Assembly: GCA_003695285.1 (NCBI GenBank)
Contig: RFIL01000231.1
Location: forward strand, 1-5,038
Source of the DNA: Calditrichota bacterium
GTDB taxonomy: Bacteria; Calditrichota; Calditrichia; RBG-13-44-9; J075
Length of the DNA stretch: 5,038 bases
Direction of reading: 5' to 3'
Positions 1 through 5,038 of the stretch are shown here, piece after piece. The stretch's first letter is position 1. Each line of letters starts with the position of its first letter. The position numbers and the translations under genes are program-made. The notes beneath the pieces are model-generated. The model searched no databases and had not been told where the DNA came from. It was given only the letters and a program-made list of their open reading frames with translations.

Positions 1-1
1 A

Positions 2-256
2 TCTCTGCTAATTGCACTTATCGGGGTGGCTACCTGGCGGGAGAAAATTCGATGGACAGGGTCTGCACTCCTCGGCTACTCGCTTACCATCCTCGTGTTA
101 TTTCCTCTCAATCAGGTTGTTAAAATGGGAGTCGTTCAGGGGAATCCTTTATGTACTCCAATTGCAGGATGGTCAGCTCCGGCTCTGGTGCTTGATCTGG
201 TGATTTTGGGGGCATACATTATCTTGTGGCACAAACTCAAAAGCTCTCAGGGGTAG
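2..256 (+). CDS. C-terminal part of an unidentified integral membrane protein (5' end outside window)
   Basis: The frame is open from base 2 to the TAG at 254-256, giving 84 visible residues, so the start lies before the window. The visible part begins in a hydrophobic stretch (residues 1-10). A short charged loop with W-R-E-K-I-R-W follows. A second hydrophobic segment spans about residues 19-40 (rich in L, V and F, ending L-N-Q-V-V-K). A polar loop contains N-P-L-C-T-P, and a last membrane segment covers about residues 59-76. The tail is short and basic (H-K-L-K-S-S-Q-G). This composition supports an inner-membrane protein with at least three membrane passes. I do not recognise the family. 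The pattern of helix, basic loop and helix ending in Asn loosely recalls the C-terminal half of exosortase-like proteins, but the conserved Arg and His of that family are not visible. The GTG at 26 is unlikely to be the real start because coding-like hydrophobic sequence continues upstream of it. Confidence 0.6.
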   Translation, partial: SLLIALIGVATWREKIRWTGSALLGYSLTILVLFPLNQVVKMGVVQGNPLCTPIAGWSAPALVLDLVILGAYIILWHKLKSSQG

Positions 257-383
257 GACGCTCAATAATATAGAAGAAGATAAACGACCCTCAAAATTTT
301 CAAACCGGAGTTAAACTATTATCTCCTCTGATTGGCTGAGGCTCAACTTACCAGGCCCTTACGTTCAACCTCAAGGTGAAGCG
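257..383. other. Intergenic region before the methyltransferase gene
   Basis: This is 127 bases between the membrane-protein stop and the methyltransferase start. I see no RNA gene or strong rho-independent terminator. A TATTAT at 317-322 could serve as a -10 box, but no good -35 partner sits at the right distance. It therefore stays unclear whether the methyltransferase has its own promoter or is read through from upstream. Confidence 0.4.
374..379 (+). promoter_or_regulatory. Ribosome binding site for the methyltransferase gene
   Basis: AGGTGA lies four bases before the ATG at 384, inside a longer AAGGTGAA stretch. The spacing is slightly short but acceptable. It supports ATG 384 as the start, together with the usual family length. 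Confidence 0.6.
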
Positions 384-1001
384 ATGCAAAATCTGGATGA
401 AATCTACCATCAAACAATTCAAATTTATGACCGCCATGCCCACGCCTATGATCAACATCGTTCGCGGAAATTTTTCGAAAAGAAATGGCTGGATAAATTC
501 ATTGCCTCTTTACCACCCCAGGGGCGTGTTTTAGATGTGGGGTGTGGAGCCGGAGAACCCATCGCAAAATACCTCCTCCAATGTGGATTTCAACTGACGG
601 GTGTTGATGCCTCTTCAAAGATGTTGGAGATATCACGGTCACGATTCCCCACAGCCACCTGGATAAAAATGGATATGAGAGAACTAAATCTGGAAACGAA
701 ATTTGATGGCATCATAGCCTGGGATAGTTTTTTTCATCTAAAACCGCAAGAACAGCGTGAGGTTCTGATTCTGTTTGCCAAACACCTTTCTTCTCAGGGT
801 TCACTGCTATTGACTGTCGGGAATGAATTTGGTGAGACAACAGGGTATGTTGAAGGGGAACCAGTGTATCACTCCAGCCTCTCCCCCGAAGAATACAAAA
901 CAATTTTAAAAACCATTGGATTTAAAAAAATTGAAATCGTTCTGGAGGATGAGAGCTGTGATTTTCACTCCCTTCTCCTCGCAAGGAAAGAAGGGGATTG
1001 A
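384..1001 (+). CDS. Class I SAM-dependent methyltransferase (small-molecule type, substrate unknown)
   Basis: The product is 205 residues and is probably a soluble cytoplasmic enzyme that transfers a methyl group from S-adenosylmethionine. An N-terminal helical cap (about residues 1-45) contains Y-D-x-H-A-x-A-Y-D, common in methyltransferases of the UbiE/methyltransf_25 type. Motif I, the SAM-binding glycine loop V-L-D-V-G-C-G-A-G-E-P, is at about 49-59. The acidic residue at the end of strand 2 is in G-V-D-A-S at 73-77. An M-D-M-R-E at 96-100 matches the motif that contacts the adenine. The strand-4 region D-G-I-I-A-W-D-S-F-F-H-L is at 108-119. The C-terminus has the usual G-F-K-K-I-E-I ... 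L-L-L-A-R-K ending at 179-202. Length and motifs look complete with no sign of damage. The substrate cannot be read from the sequence and the neighbours give no help. The SAM-methyltransferase call is firm; any more specific name would be a guess. Confidence 0.93.
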   Translation: MQNLDEIYHQTIQIYDRHAHAYDQHRSRKFFEKKWLDKFIASLPPQGRVLDVGCGAGEPIAKYLLQCGFQLTGVDASSKMLEISRSRFPTATWIKMDMRELNLETKFDGIIAWDSFFHLKPQEQREVLILFAKHLSSQGSLLLTVGNEFGETTGYVEGEPVYHSSLSPEEYKTILKTIGFKKIEIVLEDESCDFHSLLLARKEGD

Positions 1002-1261
1002 TTGACATCTTGGAAACACATTAAACATCTTATTCAAAGAAGTTTGGTGTTTAGAGAAATGAGATAAACTTAAAAAAGGGGCTTTTTCACTTAGGGAACT
1101 GTGATATATTTAAAAGGTGTTTAAATTTTTTGATGAGTGAAACCAAAAGTAAAGGAATAAACGAGGCGTAAAATAAAACAGCCGCGGTAGGAAAGGGATT
1201 GAAACATTTTCCATTCCGGAAAAACTTTCAGAGCTGTTCCGAATTGCCTTACCTCAACGCT
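1002..1261. other. AT-rich intergenic region with possible regulatory elements, no supported gene
   Basis: This 260-base gap separates the methyltransferase from the carbonic-anhydrase-like gene. TTGACA at 1002-1007 is a perfect -35 consensus, but the bases 16-18 further on make a poor -10 box. A second candidate -10, TATATT at 1105-1110, has no clear -35 partner. GGTGTTTA occurs at 1046-1053 and again at 1116-1123, exactly 70 bases apart. A 12-codon reading frame from ATG 1133 to TAA 1171 lacks a ribosome binding site at a normal distance and is too short to support as a gene. The promoter of the downstream two-gene unit is most likely here, but I cannot place it. Confidence 0.45.
1073..1087 (+). 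terminator. Weak A/T hairpin, possible terminator of the methyltransferase gene
   Basis: AAAAAG at 1073-1078 can pair with CTTTTT at 1082-1087 around a GGG loop, giving an A-rich arm followed by a T run. The stem has only one G-C pair, so it would be a weak terminator. It sits about 70 bases after the methyltransferase stop. It could equally be chance in an AT-rich region. Confidence 0.25.
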
Positions 1262-1645
1262 ATGGAAAAAAAGTTTTGCACAGTAATCAATTGCATCGAT
1301 GGACGGATTCAAATACCTGTCATTGAGTATTTACAACAACGGTTCAATGCTCTCTATGTGGATTCTATAACGGTGCCCGCTCCTAATTTAATTTTAGCAG
1401 AACAAAAAGATAAGCTTGTAATTGAACAAATTATGGACAGGATCTCGATTTCAATTGATATCCACAATTCGGTTGGGATGTCCATCGTGGCTCATCACGA
1501 TTGCGCCAGGAATCCTTCTCCCCGGGTGCAACAGCTGATCCATCTGGAAAAATCTCTTAATTTTCTCACTTCCCGATTTGAATTACCCGTCATCGCCCTG
1601 TGGGTAGATGAAAACTGGCAGGTTCATGAAATAAACTTCAACTAA
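1262..1645 (+). CDS. Minimal beta-carbonic-anhydrase-like protein
   Basis: With the ATG at 1262 the product is 127 residues. The metal-site signature of beta-carbonic anhydrases is visible: C11-x-D13-x-R15 (the zinc Cys and the Asp/Arg dyad), and H78-x-x-C81 (the second zinc pair, in V-A-H-H-D-C). The protein is much shorter than classic beta enzymes, which are about 200 residues, and lacks their N-terminal helical arm. The strand that normally carries R-x-A-G-N here reads V-P-A-P-N (38-42). The ending W-V-D-E-N-W-Q-V (114-121) fits what I recall of a family of short proteins starting M-x-K-K-F-x-T-V-x-N-C-x-D-G-R; that recollection is unchecked. Zinc binding is likely, but carbonic anhydrase activity is not shown. 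The start is uncertain: TTG 1199 follows a purine-rich AGGAAAGG and would add 21 residues unlike the fold, whereas ATG 1262 has no clear ribosome binding site but matches the family's N-terminus. It is probably co-transcribed with the lipoprotein gene that follows. Confidence 0.78.
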   Translation: MEKKFCTVINCIDGRIQIPVIEYLQQRFNALYVDSITVPAPNLILAEQKDKLVIEQIMDRISISIDIHNSVGMSIVAHHDCARNPSPRVQQLIHLEKSLNFLTSRFELPVIALWVDENWQVHEINFN

Positions 1646-1660
1646 TCCTTCATTGAAATG

Positions 1661-1666
1661 AGGAGG
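1661..1666 (+). promoter_or_regulatory. Strong ribosome binding site that decides the lipoprotein start
   Basis: AGGAGG, a perfect Shine-Dalgarno core, lies six bases before GTG 1673. The upstream in-frame ATG at 1658 would place this motif inside the coding sequence and has no ribosome binding site of its own. This favours the GTG as the true start. Confidence 0.75.
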
Positions 1667-1672
1667 TTTGCT

Positions 1673-2302
1673 GTGCCCTTTTTCTGCTCACCTCAATTTT
1701 CTAAAGAAGTCACCTTGAGGCGAATTTGCCCTCTTGCCATTACTTTGCTGGTGGTCTTCAGCACCGGATGTGCCATCCATACCAAATCGGCTACTCAAAC
1801 TCAACCTGTGGAAAGGAGTCATCAAACAATGGAAAAAAAACTTCAGTTGACGGATCTCGTCGGGGAATGGTCTGGCCTTAATCGCCTGTGGGTATTTCCG
1901 GGGGATCCAGTCCGGGAATCAAATACCAACGCCTCGGTGGTTCTTGCTGCCCGCGGTGCTCTGGTTTCAATTACTTACAACTGGAATTATGAGGGGAAGC
2001 CTCAGGAAGGTATTCTCCTGGTACGAACAGATCCTGACCCGGAGGATGCCGTAGTTGTCTGGTTTGATTCCTGGCATACCGGCAACCAATTCATGCTTTT
2101 CCAGCGTGGAAAAGAGCAAGAAGGTTTACTCTCCGTTCGGGGGAGCTACTCAGCACCACCGGGACCTGACTGGGGTTGGCGTATCGTTCTGGATAGCGGT
2201 AATAGGGATACGTTTCACATCCTCATGTACAACATCACCCCTGATGGTGAAGAAGCACTGGCGGTAGAAGCGCGCTACACTCGCATTGCTCCCACTCAAT
2301 AA
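1673..2302 (+). CDS. Putative lipoprotein, DUF1579-like family of unknown function
   Basis: From GTG 1673 the product is 209 residues; starting at ATG 1658 would add five. The N-terminus has basic residues (K, R-R), then a hydrophobic core (about residues 18-30), then F-S-T-G-C with C33 as the likely lipidated cysteine. The -3 position is Ser instead of the usual Leu/Val/Ile, so lipidation is likely but not certain. Alanine at +2 would, by the E. coli rule, allow transport to the outer membrane. After a Ser/Thr/Gln-rich linker, the folded part begins near residue 58 with L-T-D-L-V-G-E-W-S-G. It contains the aromatic motifs R-L-W-V-F-P-G-D-P, Y-N-W-N-Y-E-G-K-P-Q-E-G, W-F-D-S-W-H and G-P-D-W-G-W-R-I, and ends with M-Y-N-I-T-P-D-G-E-E-A-L-A-V-E-A-R-Y-T-R. 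These suggest a beta-rich fold that I recall being annotated as DUF1579 family; the name is from memory and no activity is known to me. The gene starts 27 bases after the carbonic-anhydrase-like stop, which suggests an operon. Confidence 0.8.
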   Translation: MPFFCSPQFSKEVTLRRICPLAITLLVVFSTGCAIHTKSATQTQPVERSHQTMEKKLQLTDLVGEWSGLNRLWVFPGDPVRESNTNASVVLAARGALVSITYNWNYEGKPQEGILLVRTDPDPEDAVVVWFDSWHTGNQFMLFQRGKEQEGLLSVRGSYSAPPGPDWGWRIVLDSGNRDTFHILMYNITPDGEEALAVEARYTRIAPTQ

Positions 2303-2309
2303 GGCATAC

Positions 2310-2337
2310 GGAGGTACATCCCCCTGAGGATGCCTCC
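2310..2337. terminator. Hairpin between convergent genes, possible two-way terminator
   Basis: GGAGG (2310-2314) pairs with CCTCC (2333-2337), and CATCC (2317-2321) pairs with GGATG (2328-2332). This gives a ten-pair GC-rich stem with a two-base TA bulge on the left arm and a six-base loop. It lies between the lipoprotein stop (2302) and the PorU-like stop (2360), where a shared terminator would be expected. No T run follows on either strand, so it is not a classic rho-independent terminator. It may instead act as an mRNA end-protecting structure. A further outer pairing of AGGCAT (2302-2307) with ATGCCT (2356-2361) is possible. Confidence 0.5.
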
Positions 2338-2359
2338 ACACTGGTATCGCAACCAATGC

Positions 2360-5038
2360 CTATCGCACAATGGCCAGTTTTTCAATTTTTTCCAGGGTGT
2401 TTTCACCATCATCGACCACAATCTTATACAGGTAGACCCCGTTTGCTACCAGGTTACCATCCCGGTCGGTTCCATCCCAAAAGACCTTATTAAATCCCGG
2501 TTGAGCAAAGCTTTCGAGTTCGCGAATTAATCTTCCATTGACGGTATAGATTTTGATGGTCACCTCTGCAGAGCCATTGGGAGATTGAAATTGAAAGGTG
2601 AAATAAGTGTTATCGCTAAAGGGATTGGGATAATTGACCACCTGAGCCAGGGTTAATTCGGAAGCAGAGGCCGTGTTGAAATTGATCCTGGCCTCCGAGT
2701 AGTTATTCAAATTATCCCAGGCCGAGATGATCAGTTGATGTTGTCCGCTGGAAAGTGCCGGCAGAGTGTAGCGCAGTTCACCGGATTGATAACTGTTTTC
2801 ATCATACACAAAAAATTCGGTCACATCTTTTTTAATCCGGCCATCGATGATTAATTCAATACGATGCCCCACCTCACCGGTCAAATTAATCCCGCTTTGA
2901 TCTTCCAGACGGACAACCAGATTGGGTTGTTGAGGAACAAAATCACCATCGAAGAAATCGGGTTGCCCTTCAAAAGTAAAATCGATTTGCGGGCCTTCTA
3001 CATCGTTCACTGCGGTGGTAGATCCCAGAAATAACAGAGTATCCACATACCCGACCGCATCACGTGTATCTTCACTCCAGGCATAGATGCTTACCCGGCC
3101 GGTTCGGGAATTCTTGTACTTAATGGATTTGGGGATGATAAAACTACTTTGCAACTGACCGTTTTCAACGGTGACCACCCCCCGGAAAATACTACCTCCG
3201 GCATAGACATAATTCCGGCTACACTTGTTTAGACTATCTACCGCATCAAAAACGCGAATCACAGCTTTTCCGTTAAAACTGGTTAAAGGGGTACCGTCGG
3301 TATTGGTAATTTGAGCGGTAATCGTTGCGGTAGAGAGCGCTTTTAAGGTGTCGGAAGAAATATTGGTAATTTGCACCATGTGTTCCGGGTCTGCCAGACG
3401 CAGAGATGGGTCTCCCAGGAGATGGTATTTCTGGTCATTGCTGCCCCCTCCCAGAGCTCGCAGCATAGCATTGCCGATAATCTCCGAGTGGGCCGTATCG
3501 CTTTTCTGAGGAAACAGGTATTGAATCAATTTATCCACGAACCGCTCATTTTGAAACGCAAAGACGGCACGGGAAGCGGCGATTACACCAATCCCCCCTT
3601 TGTCAGCCGACCAGATCACAGCCTCTGCCATCGAGGGGATATTGGGATTGTCATACTTACCCCAGGTACAGGTAGCAGCAATCCACAGGGGTAATTTCCC
3701 CTCGTTATGGATACGGGGAAGATCTCTGCCTTTATTCAGAACCTGTTCATGAGCCCAGGTATTGGGATCGCCATGACCAAAGAAGTTAATTAGCAATGTC
3801 CCCCGATTGATGGCATTGAGCAGGGCTTCTGCCGCCTGAGGTTTGGTACGTCCCAAGCCTCCCGCTTCGGTGGGAAAATCCGTTAAATAAATCTTCTTCA
3901 AATCAAACTTGGAAGGCACCCGGGTAATAATATCTTCGGTTTGTCGTAAATGGAAACATTCCCCGCAACCACCGCTACCGGCACATTCATCATCCGCCAC
4001 AAAGGTTAAAATTGACTGCCATCCTTTGTCTATGGTGTTGCCCAGGTAAGATTGAGAATAGGTGATCATTTTCTGCAAATAATGCTCCACCTCTTCCTGA
4101 GAATTGGCAGGCAACCTTCCCACGGAAAGCACCGGATTTAAGTCCGAATTGTTATTCTTGGTGTTGTTAATAGCAGTAAAAAAGTTGTCAGAGACCCGAC
4201 TGAATATATCATCATTGCCATTAATTTCATAAACCGGTATCCAGTTGCGATAGTTGGTCAGTTCTATGTTGCGATAATCGTAACTTCCGTCTCCCAGCAA
4301 CCAGACATATTCCGGTCGGAAACGATCAATGTCACTTTGTCCCCAATTGTTATAAGCATATTTGATAAAATCCCGGATGGCAGTCGGATCAGGAACCCCG
4401 GAGGAAAATTCAACATAAATCTCATCCAGAATCACCCGCTCCGTTTCCACCGGCCGAGGGACCTGAGTCTCTTTAAGAATCTCGAATTGCTCAGCAGTAT
4501 CATAGAACTCTCTCGGGGTTATGATGAGTAACTTTCCCTTGCGATTGGGGTCTCTTAAATTGGCATGGTTCGGTATCCGCTGAATATCACTGATCGGCAA
4601 CGCTGCCGAAGGTGAAAAGACATAATAGATTTTAGGTGTAGTCTGAGTTTCCTGAGCATGGAATCGAACCGTTGAGCCATTTTCCAATGGTTGAATCGCC
4701 TCGATGTTAGCAAAATCGGAAACATCCCATACCCGGTTCTCTCCCGATGGTAACCCACTTACCTGAAATTCCAGCGGGGTGGTCCCTACCTTGTAAAATA
4801 TTTTTAACTTATCATTTTCAGCAATAAGCGGGCGATTGAACTTCAACTCAAAATAATCCAGAAACATGTAGGCACTTTCAATGTTCGCTGAATAGGAGAG
4901 AGAAAGTTCGTTGCTTCCCGGAACAAAACTGTTAGTGGTGGCACAACGGTCCACCCGGGATTCATTGGAGAAGGTAATATTGCTAAGGATGCTATTGCCA
5001 TTGGCAGAGATATTAACGGTGTATTGATAGTTCTGGGG
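2360..5038 (-). CDS. porU: PorU-like type IX secretion sortase, C25 peptidase (N-terminus outside window)
   Basis: The frame is open from the right edge to the TAG at 2360-2362, giving 892 visible residues; numbering here starts at that edge. The GTG at 4954 is not the start, because 28 coding residues precede it in frame. The family is the gingipain-type cysteine peptidases. PorU removes C-terminal sorting domains from T9SS cargo and attaches the cargo at the outer surface. Visible order: a beta-rich pre-domain (1-168) with the family's F-L-D-Y-F-E-L-K-F-N-R-P-L at 59-71; the C25 catalytic domain from K-L-L-I-I-T-P (169) to H-L-L-G-D-P-S-L-R-L (539-548), with the catalytic pair His422 (F-F-G-H-G) and Cys457 (A-A-T-C-T-W-G) 35 residues apart; then beta-sandwich domains including D-Q-S-G-I-N ... 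V-G-H-R-I and A-W-D-N-L-N-N-Y, which are characteristic of PorU rather than secreted gingipains; and last a FlgD/CTD-like domain (about 797-892) with N-Y-P-N-P-F at 802-807 and N-G-V-Y-L-Y-K-I. A cysteine cluster at 352-361 is unusual. The gene is convergent with the lipoprotein gene and has no porV directly after it. The symbol is assigned by architecture, not by a search. Confidence 0.85.
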   Translation of the reverse strand, partial: PQNYQYTVNISANGNSILSNITFSNESRVDRCATTNSFVPGSNELSLSYSANIESAYMFLDYFELKFNRPLIAENDKLKIFYKVGTTPLEFQVSGLPSGENRVWDVSDFANIEAIQPLENGSTVRFHAQETQTTPKIYYVFSPSAALPISDIQRIPNHANLRDPNRKGKLLIITPREFYDTAEQFEILKETQVPRPVETERVILDEIYVEFSSGVPDPTAIRDFIKYAYNNWGQSDIDRFRPEYVWLLGDGSYDYRNIELTNYRNWIPVYEINGNDDIFSRVSDNFFTAINNTKNNNSDLNPVLSVGRLPANSQEEVEHYLQKMITYSQSYLGNTIDKGWQSILTFVADDECAGSGGCGECFHLRQTEDIITRVPSKFDLKKIYLTDFPTEAGGLGRTKPQAAEALLNAINRGTLLINFFGHGDPNTWAHEQVLNKGRDLPRIHNEGKLPLWIAATCTWGKYDNPNIPSMAEAVIWSADKGGIGVIAASRAVFAFQNERFVDKLIQYLFPQKSDTAHSEIIGNAMLRALGGGSNDQKYHLLGDPSLRLADPEHMVQITNISSDTLKALSTATITAQITNTDGTPLTSFNGKAVIRVFDAVDSLNKCSRNYVYAGGSIFRGVVTVENGQLQSSFIIPKSIKYKNSRTGRVSIYAWSEDTRDAVGYVDTLLFLGSTTAVNDVEGPQIDFTFEGQPDFFDGDFVPQQPNLVVRLEDQSGINLTGEVGHRIELIIDGRIKKDVTEFFVYDENSYQSGELRYTLPALSSGQHQLIISAWDNLNNYSEARINFNTASASELTLAQVVNYPNPFSDNTYFTFQFQSPNGSAEVTIKIYTVNGRLIRELESFAQPGFNKVFWDGTDRDGNLVANGVYLYKIVVDDGENTLEKIEKLAIVR

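Noticed and set aside
294..322. Possible promoter before the methyltransferase gene
   Set aside because: TATTAT at 317-322 is a fair -10 box, but no -35 hexamer sits 16-18 bases upstream, so I could not support a promoter call.
1133..1171. A 12-codon small reading frame upstream of the carbonic-anhydrase-like gene
   Set aside because: It is too short, has no ribosome binding site at normal spacing, and shows no codon pattern suggesting a leader peptide.
1199..1261. TTG 1199 as the start of the carbonic-anhydrase-like gene
   Set aside because: The AGGAAAGG before it is tempting, but the 21 added residues look unlike the fold, and ATG 1262 matches the expected family N-terminus. It is kept as an alternative only.
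3301..3373. A 13-base direct repeat (TATTGGTAATTTG at 3301-3313 and 3361-3373), 60 bases apart
   Set aside because: It lies inside the PorU-like coding region and encodes two copies of Q-I-T-N in adjacent strands of a beta-domain. Similar local protein sequence explains it, and the flanking bases do not match.
3371..3694. A 107-residue plus-strand reading frame opposite the PorU-like gene
   Set aside because: It lies wholly antisense to the catalytic-domain coding region, whose His/Cys motifs are clear. Its translation shows no recognisable domain and it has no ribosome binding site that stands out.
4120..4175. Asn-rich stretch in the PorU-like protein (N-N-T-K-N-N-N-S-D-L-N)
   Set aside because: It is a short polar loop in the catalytic domain between conserved segments and shows no regular repeat unit.

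Overview
The window looks like bacterial chromosome from the Fibrobacteres-Chlorobi-Bacteroidetes (FCB) side of the tree, for example Calditrichota, KSB1, Ignavibacteria or a relative. The main clue is the large minus-strand gene. It encodes a C25-family cysteine peptidase with the layout of PorU, the type IX secretion system (T9SS) sortase, and ends in a FlgD-like 'NYPNPF ... NGVYLYKI' C-terminal domain typical of those phyla. The taxon is an inference; no rRNA or other marker gene is present.

Layout from left to right. (1) 2-256 (+): the C-terminal end of an unidentified membrane protein that starts before the window. (2) 257-383: a short intergenic stretch. (3) 384-1001 (+): a small class I SAM-dependent methyltransferase. 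(4) 1002-1261: an AT-rich intergenic region holding a weak hairpin, an 8-base direct repeat and a possible -35 box, with no convincing gene. (5) 1262-1645 (+): a minimal protein related to beta-carbonic anhydrases, with the CxDxR and HxxC metal-site motifs. (6) 1673-2302 (+): a putative lipoprotein of the DUF1579-like type, 27 bases after the previous gene and probably co-transcribed with it. (7) 2310-2337: a strong hairpin between convergent genes. (8) 2360-5038 (-): the PorU-like sortase, whose N-terminus runs off the right edge.

The plus-strand genes do not form an obvious pathway, although the carbonic-anhydrase-like gene and the lipoprotein gene look like a two-gene unit. The PorU-like protein is expected to act at the outer membrane, removing C-terminal sorting domains from T9SS cargo and joining the cargo to the cell surface. 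It is the last gene of its transcription unit, so any linked T9SS genes must lie to the right of the window.

The points most worth a second look are a cysteine cluster (C-x5-C-x2-C-x-H) next to the acidic pair of the PorU catalytic domain, the gene order without a porV directly after porU, and the shortened carbonic-anhydrase fold. I do not see a clearly new multi-gene system in this window.
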